A DNA stretch of 64,000 nucleotides, taken from NCBI RefSeq assembly GCF_001642575.1, contig NZ_LXNG01000010.1:1-64000 (forward strand), written 5' to 3'. The stretch is from Xanthomonas floridensis (GTDB taxonomy: Bacteria; Pseudomonadota; Gammaproteobacteria; Xanthomonadales; Xanthomonadaceae). Every line of letters starts with the position of its first letter. Within the stretch, counting starts at the first letter, position 1. This document shows positions 41,977-54,258 of the stretch, one piece after another. The notes under the pieces are model-generated. The model did not search any database. It saw nothing but the letters and a program-made list of their open reading frames with translations, and was not told where the DNA came from. The position numbers were made by a program, and so were the translations under genes.

Positions 41977-42465
41977 TCAGTCCTCAAGGTCGAAGCGCGT
42001 GGCGCTCCGAATGCTGTTGCCGTCGAAACCCCGCCGAGCCAGCAGATCGGCGGCCTTGCGCCGCTGAGGCAGATCCACCGGCCCCTGTTCGCCGAACCGA
42101 CGGCGGACCAGGTCGCGCGCATTTTCGGTCCAATCGCCCTCAAACGTCGCCATCGCGGCGCTGATGGCCTCGCTGTCCAGACCGTGGGTACCGAGTTCTG
42201 CACGGATGTGCAAAGGGCCATAACCCGAGCTGGCCCTGTTTCGCACGACCGAGGCGGCGAAGCGTGTGTCGTCCTGCCAGCCCTCGCCCGCCAGGCGTTC
42301 AACGGCCGCCTGCGCGGCGTCCGGCTCGATTCCGCGTGCCAGCAGCTTGCGATTCAATTCCTTGCGCGAGTGCTCGCGCCGCACCAGCAACCCCAGTGCG
42401 CGTTGGACCGGCGTCTGCTCCTTGAACCGGCGGCCCCGCTTGGGAGCGGACTCTTGCTCGTCCAT
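41977..42465 (-). CDS. recX: Regulatory protein RecX
   Basis: A 162-residue RecX protein, which caps and inhibits RecA filaments. It has the helical repeats [39 protein letters not shown] and [12 protein letters not shown] typical of the family. The start is the ATG at 42465. The gap from recA is 253 bp, so it may be expressed by read-through from recA, as described elsewhere, or by its own promoter. Confidence 0.9.
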   Translation of the reverse strand: MDEQESAPKRGRRFKEQTPVQRALGLLVRREHSRKELNRKLLARGIEPDAAQAAVERLAGEGWQDDTRFAASVVRNRASSGYGPLHIRAELGTHGLDSEAISAAMATFEGDWTENARDLVRRRFGEQGPVDLPQRRKAADLLARRGFDGNSIRSATRFDLED

Positions 42466-42718
42466 CGTGACGTGTCCCTCGATTTCTGCATCAATGCGCC
42501 GTCCCTGGCGCCTGCCCTCCTGGCCCTCGATAGATCTACCGCGAGACGCGACGGCACTGACTCCGCCGTTCCCGCGATAGAAAAACCTGAAACGACATCA
42601 ACGAATCGCATCCAACGAAGGCGAAGCAGCTGAGGCCGCCACGCCCTCCCGGACAACAACGCGTTGCAGCACCGCGGTCGCGCCAGCAGTCGCCAGCGTG
42701 CCCGGCCACCAAGACCGC

Positions 42719-43753
<1,035 letters not shown>

Positions 43754-43924
43754 CTGGGTGATCCTTGTCAGTGATTTCGGTGTGGAGCCAATGTAGCGGC
43801 GGTGTATCGCACAGGCTGAGATTGCAGGCGACACACTCAGATTAATGATGCGATCTAGTCCAGGGCAGCGGAAAAGACTGCGGTGCCGGCTGGGGAAACG
43901 ACCAGCGCCGGCATCGGCACAACC

Positions 43925-44566
43925 CTAGCGATTGGGCCTCAGCAGCCCGCAATACAGGCCTTCGATGGCGAAATCCTGATCCGGCTGCACTTCGATCGGG
44001 GCATAGTCCGGGTTGCGCGGCAGCAGCCGGATCCGGTCCTTGCCGATCTTCAACAGTTTGACCGTGATCTCCTCATCGATCCGGGCCACCACGATCTGCC
44101 CGGAGCGCGCATCGCGGGTGCGGTGCACGCCGATCAGGTCGCCGTTGAAGATGCCTTCGTCGCGCATGGAATCGCCCTGCACCTTGAGCAGATAGTCCGG
44201 CGATGGCGAGAAGAACACCCGATCCAGTACCACGAAGTCGTCCGAGCCGATATCGGCACCAATCGGCAGGCCCGCCGCCACGCGGCCCAGCACCGGCAAC
44301 CGCAGCACGTCGTCACGCTCCGGCGCGCTTGCCGCTGGCGTGCGCGCCTGCGCACCCTGCCCGGCCAGGCGAATGCCGCGCGCCTGCCCCGGCACACGGC
44401 GGATCGCGCCGGCCTGCTCCAGAGCCTCGAGGTGGTACTGCGCCGCGCGCACGCCCTTGAAGCCAAACGCACGGGCGATCTCGGTCTGCGAGGGCGGGAC
44501 GCCATCGGCGTCGATGCGCTCTGCGATCAAGGCGAGGATGGCATGCTGGGTATCGGTCAGGTCCAT
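43925..44566 (-). CDS. lexA: SOS repressor LexA
   Basis: A 213-residue repressor: winged helix DNA-binding domain at about residues 1-65 (PPSQTEIARAFGFKGVRAAQ) and S24 peptidase domain with cleavage site A98-G99 (GRVAAGLP), Ser133 (GDSM) and Lys170 (TVKLLKIG). ATG 44566 is chosen because it follows the family start MDLTDTQ; the extra in-frame codons upstream run through the operator. A perfect palindrome directly before the start indicates autoregulation. Confidence 0.96.
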   Translation of the reverse strand: MDLTDTQHAILALIAERIDADGVPPSQTEIARAFGFKGVRAAQYHLEALEQAGAIRRVPGQARGIRLAGQGAQARTPAASAPERDDVLRLPVLGRVAAGLPIGADIGSDDFVVLDRVFFSPSPDYLLKVQGDSMRDEGIFNGDLIGVHRTRDARSGQIVVARIDEEITVKLLKIGKDRIRLLPRNPDYAPIEVQPDQDFAIEGLYCGLLRPNR

Positions 44567-44568
44567 GG

Positions 44569-44587
44569 TTAGTAGTATTACTACTAA
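44569..44587 (-). promoter_or_regulatory. LexA operator
   Basis: TTAGTAGTA-T-TACTACTAA, a perfect 19-bp palindrome with a single central base, matches the LexA box known from Xanthomonas. It ends two bases before the lexA start codon on the plus-strand side, so LexA bound there would block its own initiation. Confidence 0.93.
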
Positions 44588-44653
44588 CTGAGCAGTGTGC
44601 AATCCCTTTCGCGTCGCTGCCCGCTCACCCCGATGCCCGGTTGATACACCCGG

Positions 44654-46330
44654 CTAGCGTCGGCTGCGCCAGATCGAAAACAGGATCCAGATGCCGCACA
44701 GGCCGGCGCCGATGAAGCCGCCTACACCCAGGCCGAGCAGCCAACGGCTGGCGCTGCCACCAACGCTGTTCATCACGATCGACGAACCGATCACCAGGGC
44801 CGCGGTCACGATCCCCATGGTGAGCCGATTGGCAGCGCGATCGACCTGCTCGCCGAACTCGCGCAAGGCGCGCGTCTCCACATGCAATTGCAGTTTGCCG
44901 CGACGCGCCGCCTGGATCAGGCGCTTGAGATCGCGCGGCAGATCGCCGATCAGATCGATTGCTCCGGTCACGGTACGGCGGCTGCGTCGCAGCATGGCGC
45001 TGGGCGCGTAGCGTTGCAGCACCACGCGTTCGAGATACGGCCGCGCTTCGGTGGCCATGTCGAAATCCGGGTCAAGTTGGCGCCCCATGCCTTCAAGGGT
45101 GAGAAACGCCTTGATCATCAGCGCCAGATCCGACGGCAGCGTGAGCCCATGGTCGCGCAGGATGGCGGTGACATCGCCGAGCATCGCACCGATGCGCAAC
45201 TCCTTCAGCGGCACGCCGCGGTACTCGTCGACGAATGCACCGATGTCCTGCTGCAGGCGCGCCTCGTCGATGTCCAGACTGGTGCCGGCCCACTCCAGCA
45301 ACACATCGATGACGGCTTCGGCGTCGTAGCTCACCATGCCGTGCAGCAACTGCGCGACCTGGAAACGGCGCTGCTCGGACACCCGCCCGACCATGCCGAA
45401 ATCGATGATGGCGATGCGGCCGTCGCGCAGATAGAAAATATTGCCCGGGTGCGGGTCGGCATGGAAACAGCCGTCCTGCAGCACCATCTTCAGCACGATG
45501 CCGGCGCCGGTGCGCGCCAATGCCTGGCGATCCAGGCCTGCGGCATCCACCGCCAGCATGTCGCGACCGGGAATGCCGTCGATGAATTCCTGCACGTTGA
45601 GCGCGTCGCAGGTCCATTCCCAATACACCGCCGGCACCACCACCTGCGCGTCGTGCGCGAAGTTGGCGGCGATGCGTTCGGCGTTGCGGCCCTCGGCGGC
45701 GAAATCCAGCTCGCGCCGCAGCGACACGGTGAATTGCTGCACCACTTCGGCAGGGCGATAGCGCTTGAGGTCCGGAGCGCGGGTTTCGACGATGTCAGCC
45801 AGCCGCGCAAGCAGGCGCAGATCTGCGTCGATGGTGTCGCCGATGCCGGGGCGGCGGATTTTCAGCACCACCGGCGTGCCGTCGGCCAGCCAGGCGCGGT
45901 GGGTCTGCGCCAGCGACGCGGCCGCCAAGGGCTGCTCGTCCAGCCGGGCGAACACGCTCTCCGGTTCCGCACCCAGCGCGGCGACCAGTTGCGGCCGTAT
46001 TTGATCGAATGGCAAGGCCGGCACCGCGTTCTGCAGTTCGCTGAGCTCCTCGATCCAGTCCGGCGGCAGCAGGTCCACGCGCGTGGCCAGCACTTGCCCC
46101 AACTTGACGAAGGTAGGGCCGAGTTCCTCCAGGGCGCGCCGCACGCGCATCGCAGCGGACATGCGCAGGCGGCCCTCGACGTTGTTCCAGTGCAGCAACC
46201 TGCCGGCGCGATCGAGCACATCGGCCAGCCCGATGCGGCGCACGACATCGCCAAACCCGTAGCGAATCAGAACGGAGGCGATTTCCTGCAGCCGCCCCAG
46301 ATCACGGACAGTGCCAAGCGCTTCCCACAT
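44654..46330 (-). CDS. UbiB/ABC1-family atypical kinase
   Basis: A 558-residue ABC1/ADCK/UbiB kinase-like protein tied to ubiquinone synthesis in relatives. Signature motifs are the KxGQ block FVKLGQVLATR near residue 83, VVLKIRRPG, ELDFAAEGRNAERIAANF, DPHPGNIFYL and DFGMVGRV. The C-terminus has two membrane segments (residues about 500-550). ATG 46330 starts MWEALGTVRDLGRLQEIASVL, as in relatives. It stands between the lexA gene and an orphan receptor. Whether this is the UbiB proper cannot be decided here. Confidence 0.87.
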   Translation of the reverse strand: MWEALGTVRDLGRLQEIASVLIRYGFGDVVRRIGLADVLDRAGRLLHWNNVEGRLRMSAAMRVRRALEELGPTFVKLGQVLATRVDLLPPDWIEELSELQNAVPALPFDQIRPQLVAALGAEPESVFARLDEQPLAAASLAQTHRAWLADGTPVVLKIRRPGIGDTIDADLRLLARLADIVETRAPDLKRYRPAEVVQQFTVSLRRELDFAAEGRNAERIAANFAHDAQVVVPAVYWEWTCDALNVQEFIDGIPGRDMLAVDAAGLDRQALARTGAGIVLKMVLQDGCFHADPHPGNIFYLRDGRIAIIDFGMVGRVSEQRRFQVAQLLHGMVSYDAEAVIDVLLEWAGTSLDIDEARLQQDIGAFVDEYRGVPLKELRIGAMLGDVTAILRDHGLTLPSDLALMIKAFLTLEGMGRQLDPDFDMATEARPYLERVVLQRYAPSAMLRRSRRTVTGAIDLIGDLPRDLKRLIQAARRGKLQLHVETRALREFGEQVDRAANRLTMGIVTAALVIGSSIVMNSVGGSASRWLLGLGVGGFIGAGLCGIWILFSIWRSRR

Positions 46331-46745
46331 CAGCGTACCGCCTGCTGGGGCGCGCAGGCCGGGGGCTGTCTGCAGTCTGGTTGCACGACCAGGGCGATCC
46401 GCACGTACCGCCGCGACACGCAATGAGCGCGCCCCTGCAGCCTGGAAGATGCATCAGGATCGCGCGGGCCCAAGACCAGGCCTTGACGCGCCACGGGCCG
46501 CGCTGTCGCATCTAAACCAGGCGCGCCAGACGCGCCTAACCGGTCACAGGGAATCAGGGAAGGCGAGGCAGTGCTCACGACAGCAGAAAACGGAAACATT
46601 GGCACACAGCGTCAGCAATGAAACCGTGTTTGTAGCCGATCCATCCGCCGATGTCGCGCCCCGGCCCGATTCGTACTTAGCGTGGAGTGGGCTGCACGCT
46701 GAGGCGGTTGCATCGCACGCGTGGCAAGCAGGCGGCAGCATATGC
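46331..46745. other. Intergenic stretch before the ubiB-like gene
   Basis: A 415-bp stretch between the orphan receptor stop and the kinase gene start. I see no gene, tRNA or clear terminator. Confidence 0.4.
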
Positions 46746-49295
46746 TCAGTAGCGCAAGCGCAAGGTAAGCCCGTAGGTGCGCGGCGCCCCTAGAAATGCA
46801 TTCCACGAGCCAGCCTGCAACGGCGCGTCGATCACGACCTGCCGATAGGTTTCGTTGCCCAGATTTTCGGCCCATGCCTCCAGCAGCCAGCGTTTGTCGG
46901 TGGCGCCGATGCCTACGCGTGCGTTGAGCAAGGTGTAGCCCGGTTGCGCCTTCTGCGGATCCAGATCCGAACCGGCGTTGTACTCGGAGGTGTATCTGGC
47001 GCCGACATTGACGCGACCGGTCAATCGGTTGCCCATTGCGTGTTCGTAGGTTGCCGACAGATTGGCCGACCAGCGCGGCGCAAGACTCAGCCGGCTGCCG
47101 GGCAACAACGCCAGTTCTGCATCCGGCAACGGGTCGTTGCCATAGGTGGTGTCCGCATAGCTGAGCCCGCCTTGCAACATCAGGCCGGGTAGCGCGCCTT
47201 GCCAGAGAACGTCGGTGTCGATGCCACGCGATACCACGGTGGGAATGGAGCGCACCACGAAACTGGTGCCGAGGAAATTGTTGAGCTGGAAGTCACTGAA
47301 TTCCTGATGGAACAGCGTTGCGTTCACCAGCAGGTTGCCGCCCAGCCAGGTGCTCTTGGCGCCGAGTTCATAGCTATCGACGAACTCGCCCGGGAACGAC
47401 GTATCGTCCACCGGCACGATGCCCTGCACGCCGCTGGACAGGCCGTCGGACGATTGCACGCGATCCAGATTGAATCCACCGGCCTTATAGCCACGCGCTG
47501 CGGAGACGTACGTCATCAGCGTATCGTTCCAGCGATACGCCAGCTTGGCGGTGCCGGACCACTCGCGTTCAGTGCGGCGTTGTTCTGTCAGTCGACCGGC
47601 ATGGGCGATGTTGGCCCAGGGCAGACAGGTAAAGCCGATCACTTGCGGCGCGATGGCAGGGACTGCGGCAGCAGGCACGCCACGTGCGGTGAGCGCTGCG
47701 CCAATGCGTCGCAGCGCCGCCGGGTCGACCTGCCCGTTCGGCGCGAAATAGCGGGCGCAGGCCGGGCTTCCGTCTGGATTGGCAAAGGCCGAGCGCAGCG
47801 CCTTGTGCTCGTGGGTGTAGCGCAGGCCAACCACCACATCCAACGCGTCGGTGGCGTGCCAGGTGTTGTTGGTGAACAGTGCCGCGCTGGTGCCGTCTTG
47901 CCGAAAGCGATCCTGGCTGCCCTGCCCGCGAAACAGGGTTCCCGTCGGCAGGCCGGTGGCGTCCGCGAGGAAACGCGGCGCATCGGCACGTGCGGCCAAG
48001 GCCGGATTGATGCGCGCCAGCAGTACGCTGGAGAGGTACGGCTCGTACGCGTTACCGAAGCGATAGGACTCGTTGCGATGCAGAGTTTCATCGGCATAGA
48101 ACGCGCCCACCAGCCAGTCCACGCGTTCGGTGGAACCAGCAAAGCGCAGTTCCTGGCTGAAGGTCCTGAACTTGGTGAGCATCTCGTTCTCGCGCGCGTC
48201 GCGATACAAGATGTCGGCCGTGCCATAGTCGAAGTCCAGACCGTTCACCGACTTCCAGTCACGCAGTGCGCTGATCGAGGTCAGCACCGCATCGTCGAGC
48301 CAGGGCGTGGTCCAATCGACCTGCGCCGAGACACCCTTGTCGTGAATGTCCTGCGCCGTGCCGCGGTTGCTGTAGGCACGCCGGCGTTGCGGTTCGGCGC
48401 GCGGGCTGGTGCCCTGCCCGCCCGGCGCCAGCGCATCGATCAAGGCAGCGGTGGGGCCGCGCTCGGTGGTGACGGTGACGCAGCAGTTTTCCTTGCGGGT
48501 CGTGGCATCGGCTGCCAGGTTGATTTCCAGATCGGGGGTCGGCTCCCACAACACCTGCACGCGGGCGGTGCGCAGGTTCTGGTCGCCGTCATCGGTGGCC
48601 GTGCGCGGGCCGGAGCCGGTCACCACCTGTTCGAAGCCGTCGCGCTGCCGTCTGGCGGCGTAGACGCGCAATGCAGCGGTTTCGCTCAGGGCGTCGTTGA
48701 ACGCACCGGCTATCCCCAGCGCACCATAGTTGCCGGCAGTAAGCTCGGCATCGGCGCTGCGGGTGAAACTCGGCCGGCGCGTCACCACATTGATGACGCC
48801 GGCCGAGGTGTTCTTGCCGAACACCGTGCCTTGCGGCCCCTTCAGCACCTCGATGCGTTCCAGTTCCCCCAGATCGGCGAAACCCACGCCATTGCGCGCA
48901 CGCGGGACGCCGTCGATGACCACGCCCACCGACGATTCCAGCCCGGCGTTGTCGCCCACCGTGCCGATCCCGCGAATGCGCGCGGTGGTCTGCGCCGCAC
49001 TTTGCGAACTGGTCACGATCAGCCCGGGTACCAGCACCTGAAGATCCTTGATGTCGTGTACGCCACTGTCCTGCAAAAGCTGCTCGGGCAATACCGACAC
49101 CACGACCGGCACGTTCTGTAGCACTTCCTCGCGCTTTTGCGCGGTGACCGTCAGCGCCGCCAAGGTGGCAGGTTCGGAGGACTCCGTCGTTGATTGCTCT
49201 GCGGACGAGGCGACCTGTGCATGGAGGCAAGGCGCAGGCAGCGCCATGAGCAAGGCGAGCGCCAACACGGCACGAGGTTGCTGCTGCAGATTCAT
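46746..49295 (-). CDS. TonB-dependent receptor, orphan
   Basis: An 849-residue outer-membrane receptor. The signal peptide ends near CLHAQ (about residue 26); the TonB box region is LAALTVTAQKREEVLQNVP, and the plug contains SSQSAAQTTARIRGIGTVG, VIDGVPRARNGVGFADLGEL and KGPQGTVFGKNTSAGVINVV. The C-terminus YGLTLRLRY is normal. This plug type resembles sphingomonad-style receptors rather than the xyloglucan pair, and no regulator or enzyme lies beside it, so the ligand is unknown. ATG 49295 follows GGGGGAAA. There is no N-terminal signalling domain. Confidence 0.88.
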   Translation of the reverse strand: MNLQQQPRAVLALALLMALPAPCLHAQVASSAEQSTTESSEPATLAALTVTAQKREEVLQNVPVVVSVLPEQLLQDSGVHDIKDLQVLVPGLIVTSSQSAAQTTARIRGIGTVGDNAGLESSVGVVIDGVPRARNGVGFADLGELERIEVLKGPQGTVFGKNTSAGVINVVTRRPSFTRSADAELTAGNYGALGIAGAFNDALSETAALRVYAARRQRDGFEQVVTGSGPRTATDDGDQNLRTARVQVLWEPTPDLEINLAADATTRKENCCVTVTTERGPTAALIDALAPGGQGTSPRAEPQRRRAYSNRGTAQDIHDKGVSAQVDWTTPWLDDAVLTSISALRDWKSVNGLDFDYGTADILYRDARENEMLTKFRTFSQELRFAGSTERVDWLVGAFYADETLHRNESYRFGNAYEPYLSSVLLARINPALAARADAPRFLADATGLPTGTLFRGQGSQDRFRQDGTSAALFTNNTWHATDALDVVVGLRYTHEHKALRSAFANPDGSPACARYFAPNGQVDPAALRRIGAALTARGVPAAAVPAIAPQVIGFTCLPWANIAHAGRLTEQRRTEREWSGTAKLAYRWNDTLMTYVSAARGYKAGGFNLDRVQSSDGLSSGVQGIVPVDDTSFPGEFVDSYELGAKSTWLGGNLLVNATLFHQEFSDFQLNNFLGTSFVVRSIPTVVSRGIDTDVLWQGALPGLMLQGGLSYADTTYGNDPLPDAELALLPGSRLSLAPRWSANLSATYEHAMGNRLTGRVNVGARYTSEYNAGSDLDPQKAQPGYTLLNARVGIGATDKRWLLEAWAENLGNETYRQVVIDAPLQAGSWNAFLGAPRTYGLTLRLRY

Positions 49296-49681
49296 GAGTT
49301 TCCCCCGGCGAGGGCGCGACCAGGGCAGTACCAACGGCACTGCATGCGCGCACGAGGCTCCATCATCATTCAATTGCACTGCACGCGCACTGCAAGGAGC
49401 CGAAAGCGCTGTGCGCATGGCGAACCCGACTGCACTCCAATGCGCATGCGAGCCATGTACCAAGCCGGCTCAACGACGAAAGAATCGACACGCTTGCCGC
49501 CATGTCCAAACCTTTGACGGCCGGCCGCACTGCTCAACCACGCGCTGCTGACAAACACCGCTGCGCAGCCGCCAGGTGGACGCGACCGGAACGCGGAAGA
49601 GGCGTGGACGACTCGACCGCTGCGGTGCCCGGCGCGCCCTCCACCGCCCCGACCACTGTTTGCTGCGTTCTGCTGGCCGCC
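49296..49681. other. Intergenic stretch upstream of the orphan receptor
   Basis: A 386-bp stretch between the pncC stop and the receptor start. It must hold the receptor promoter, but I see no Fur-box-like or other recognisable operator and no gene. Confidence 0.4.
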
Positions 49682-50176
49682 CTACAGCAACGCGCTCAAT
49701 CCATGAAGCGCAGCCATCACCGTCTGACGACGCACGGCATCGCGGTCGCCGTCGAACTGGAACAGCTGCGCCGATGCATACCCGCCGCGTCGCTTCCAGC
49801 CGATCCACACCGTGCCGACCGGTTTGTCCTCGCTGCCACCGCCCGGGCCGGCGATGCCGGTCACTGCCACCGCGATGCTGCCACCGGAGGTGACCAGGGC
49901 GCCGGACACCATTTCGATCACCGTTTCCCGACTGACTGCGCCATGGACTTCCAGGGTCTGCGGGCGTACCCGCAACAGGGCCTGTTTCGCCTCGTAGCTG
50001 TAGGCCACCATGCCGCAATCAAACCAATCCGAGGAACCGGCGATATCGGTCATGGCCTTGGCGATCCAGCCACCGGTACAGCTTTCCGCCGTCACCAGAC
50101 GCTCGCGTGCCGCGCGCAACTGCGTGCTCAGGGAATGGGCAAGCTGCAGCAGATCGTGATCAGTGGGAGACGTCAT
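49682..50176 (-). CDS. pncC: Nicotinamide-nucleotide amidase (CinA C-terminal domain)
   Basis: A 164-residue stand-alone CinA-C domain that deamidates nicotinamide mononucleotide in the pyridine nucleotide cycle. The catalytic block is [21 protein letters not shown], followed by [16 protein letters not shown] and [23 protein letters not shown] 50176 gives the usual length. The gene lies in the same direction after hflX. Confidence 0.9.
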   Translation of the reverse strand: MTSPTDHDLLQLAHSLSTQLRAARERLVTAESCTGGWIAKAMTDIAGSSDWFDCGMVAYSYEAKQALLRVRPQTLEVHGAVSRETVIEMVSGALVTSGGSIAVAVTGIAGPGGGSEDKPVGTVWIGWKRRGGYASAQLFQFDGDRDAVRRQTVMAALHGLSALL

Positions 50177-50332
50177 TGCGGGGATCGGGAATGGGCAGCG
50201 GTCACTTTTATCCGAATTTGTGCGTGCTGTCTCCCTGACCGGATGCGGCGTGGAGCACGCTACACCCGGCACGACAGATCGTTCGTGGGCCGGTTGCTGC
50301 CCACCGCCCCGCCTGCCAGCCGGGCGCAGCGA

Positions 50333-51652
50333 TCAGGTTTCCCAGTCTTCGCGGCGGTCCGGCAACATTGCCCGCAGCGGCGCACCGTCGTCGCCCGCTG
50401 CCAGACGCTCGGCCTCGACCATCGGCAGATCGACCTCGAGCAGCCAGCCCTCTTCGTCGACCTGCTCGTCGCGCACCACTTCCAATTGATGCAACTTGGA
50501 GCGCAGGCGGCCGGCCGAGGGCGGCAGCCGCAGTTGCCCGGTCACATGGCGCAGATCCAGGCGCTGGCCGAGCGCGTGTTGCAGCTCTTCCAGCCCGCGG
50601 CCATCGCGTGCGGAAATCCATACGCGCTCGCGGCGTGCCGGATCAGGAATGCCGTCCTGGGCATCGTGTCGCACTTGTGCGCCTTCGATCCTGTCGATCT
50701 TGTTGAACACCAGCAGCTGCGGTAGATCGCCGGCACCCACCGCATGCAACACCTCGTCCACCTGCAGGATGCGCTCTTCGCGCAGCGGGTCGGCGGCGTC
50801 GACGATATGCAACAGCAGATCGGCCTCGCGCGCCTCGGACAGGGTCGAACGGAACGCGGCCACCAGTTCGTGCGGCAGATCGCGCACGAAGCCGACCGTA
50901 TCGGCCAGAATCGCGCTGCCGCCCGGCAACGCGATGCGCCGCACGGTGGGATCGAGCGTGGCGAATAGCTGATCGGCGGCATACGCATCGGCGCCGGTCA
51001 ACGCGTTGAATAGCGTGGACTTGCCGGCATTGGTGTAGCCCACCAGCGCAATGCGCGGCAGCTCGCTGCGCAGCCGTGCGCGGCGCATCTGGTTGCGCTG
51101 CACCTCGACCTTTTCCAGCCGCTTCTGCAACTGCTCCACCCGCTTCTGCAACAGGCGGCGGTCGGTTTCCAGCTGGGTTTCGCCAGGGCCGCGCAGGCCG
51201 ATCGCACCACCGCGCTGTCGCTCAAGGTGGGTCCAGCCGCGCACCAGCCGTGTGGCCATATGCCGCAGCTGCGCCAGTTCCACCTGCAACTTGCCTTCGT
51301 GGCTGCGCGCACGCTGCGCGAAGATATCCAGGATCAGCCCGGTGCGGTCGATCACGCGCCGCTCCAGATAGCGCTCCAGGTTGCGTTCCTGGCCGGGCGA
51401 CAAGGTGTGGTTGACCAGCACCAGATCCGCGCCGGTGGCCTCGGCAGCCGCCTTGACCTCTTCCAGCTTGCCACTGCCGATCAGGGTCGACGGGCTGGGT
51501 TTGTCGATGCGCGCAGTGAGCGTCGCCGCCACCGTGGCGCCCGCCGACTTTGCAAGGTCGGCGAACTCCTCCAGCACATCTTCTTCGGCAGGCCCACCGG
51601 AGTGGGTCTGAATCAACAACGCGTGTTCACCCTTGCGTGAGCGATCAAACAC
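50333..51652 (-). CDS. hflX: Ribosome-associated GTPase HflX
   Basis: A 439-residue GTPase that splits stalled ribosomes. The N-terminal HflX domain (LSPGQERNLERYLERRVIDR, GPGETQLETDRRLL) is followed by the G domain with G1 GYTNAGKSTLFNAL near residue 207, G3 DTVGFVRDLP and G4 NKIDR. Length and order hfq-hflX are as in E. coli; the gap to hfq is 11 bp, so they share a transcript. Confidence 0.95.
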   Translation of the reverse strand: MFDRSRKGEHALLIQTHSGGPAEEDVLEEFADLAKSAGATVAATLTARIDKPSPSTLIGSGKLEEVKAAAEATGADLVLVNHTLSPGQERNLERYLERRVIDRTGLILDIFAQRARSHEGKLQVELAQLRHMATRLVRGWTHLERQRGGAIGLRGPGETQLETDRRLLQKRVEQLQKRLEKVEVQRNQMRRARLRSELPRIALVGYTNAGKSTLFNALTGADAYAADQLFATLDPTVRRIALPGGSAILADTVGFVRDLPHELVAAFRSTLSEAREADLLLHIVDAADPLREERILQVDEVLHAVGAGDLPQLLVFNKIDRIEGAQVRHDAQDGIPDPARRERVWISARDGRGLEELQHALGQRLDLRHVTGQLRLPPSAGRLRSKLHQLEVVRDEQVDEEGWLLEVDLPMVEAERLAAGDDGAPLRAMLPDRREDWET

Positions 51653-51663
51653 GCACTACTCCA

Positions 51664-53002
<1,339 letters not shown>

Positions 53003-53003
<1 letters not shown>

Positions 53004-53905
53004 CAGTCCTCGTCCGGCCAGCGGATCGTCGGCGCAGCCGGCGCCGACACCCGTGGCACCGGGATCGCAGCGACCGCGCTCCAGACCTTCAGCGCATCCA
53101 CGGTCGCGGCCACATCGTGCACGCGCAACAACAGCGCGCCGTGCTGGGCGGCAATCAGATGCGCTGCCACCGAGCCGTGTACCCGCTCTGCGGCCGGCTC
53201 GCGCCCGGTCAACTCGCCGATGCTGCGCTTGCGCGACAGCCCCGCCAGCACCGGCAAACCGAACTCCTGCAAGCGCTGCAACTGCGCCAGCAGGGTGAGG
53301 TTGTGCGCGGTGGTCTTGTCGAAACCGAACCCCGGGTCGAGCACCAGCCGACGCTTGTCGATTCCGGCCATCTCCGCGGCGAAGATGCGCTCGGCAAGGA
53401 ACCGATGCACCTCCCCCACCACGTCGTCGTAGTGCGGCGCCTGCTCCATCGCATGCGGCGCGTTGCGCGCGTGCATCAACACCACCGGCACCTGCAACTC
53501 CGCCGCAGCCTGCAGCGCGCCCGGCGACCGCAGCGCGTAGACGTCGTTGATCATGCCAGCGCCCGCCGCGACGGCCGCACGCATGACGTCCGGTTTGGAG
53601 GTATCGATGCTGATCGGCACGGTCGTCTGCTGCGCCAACGCCTGGATCACCGGAATGACGCGCTGCAGTTCGTCGTCCAGCGACACCGGCGCTGCCCCGG
53701 GGCGGGTGGATTCGCCACCGATATCCAGCACCGCCGCGCCCTGCTCCACCAGCTGCAGCGCGTGGGCAATGGCCGCATCGCAGCTCGCATGCTGGCCGCC
53801 GTCGGAAAACGAGTCGGGTGTGACATTGACGATGCCCATCACCTGCGGCGCGTCCAGTCGCAGGCTGCGACCGGCGCAATCCAGCTTGAGGGCGGTGTCG
53901 AACAT
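53003..53905 (-). CDS. folP: Dihydropteroate synthase
   Basis: A 300-residue TIM-barrel enzyme that joins p-aminobenzoate to the pterin diphosphate in folate synthesis, the sulfonamide target. Motifs are [15 protein letters not shown] near residue 23, [12 protein letters not shown] and [15 protein letters not shown], plus [13 protein letters not shown]. In E. coli ftsH is followed by folP as here. ATG 53905 is the family start. Confidence 0.96.
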
Positions 53906-54258
53906 CGGGTAGCTCCTGAATCGGTTGTACGGAAGGATGGGCGGCGTGTCGTGCTGGCGCGGGTGGCAGTGCATCGATGGCGATGGCGATGGCAGCTTCG
54001 CCACGTCGTGGCCGCCGACCCGCAGTGCGGTGAGAGCCGCAAATGCAGGGCCATTGTCGCGTAGCGCGCAACGGCTGACATCTTGCGCAACTGGGTTTGA
54101 CCAACCGGGCGACCATCGCATGCGGATCGCAGCCTGCAAGGATCTCTCCGTCGCCGTCCTTGCCAGACGCTATAACCCTGCCCGACGCCGCAACGCATCG
54201 GGGCCAGGAATCGCTTCCTGGCCCCGATGCTTGTTACGGCACGCTGGTCAGCAGCGGC
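53906..54258 (-). other. Gap between ftsH and folP with a 16-bp hairpin
   Basis: A 353-bp gap with no gene. At 54195-54230 lies a perfect inverted repeat: two 16-nucleotide arms (GCATCGGGGCCAGGAA and its complement) around the loop TCGC. No T run follows on the minus strand. It can stop or stabilise the ftsH transcript. Confidence 0.6.
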
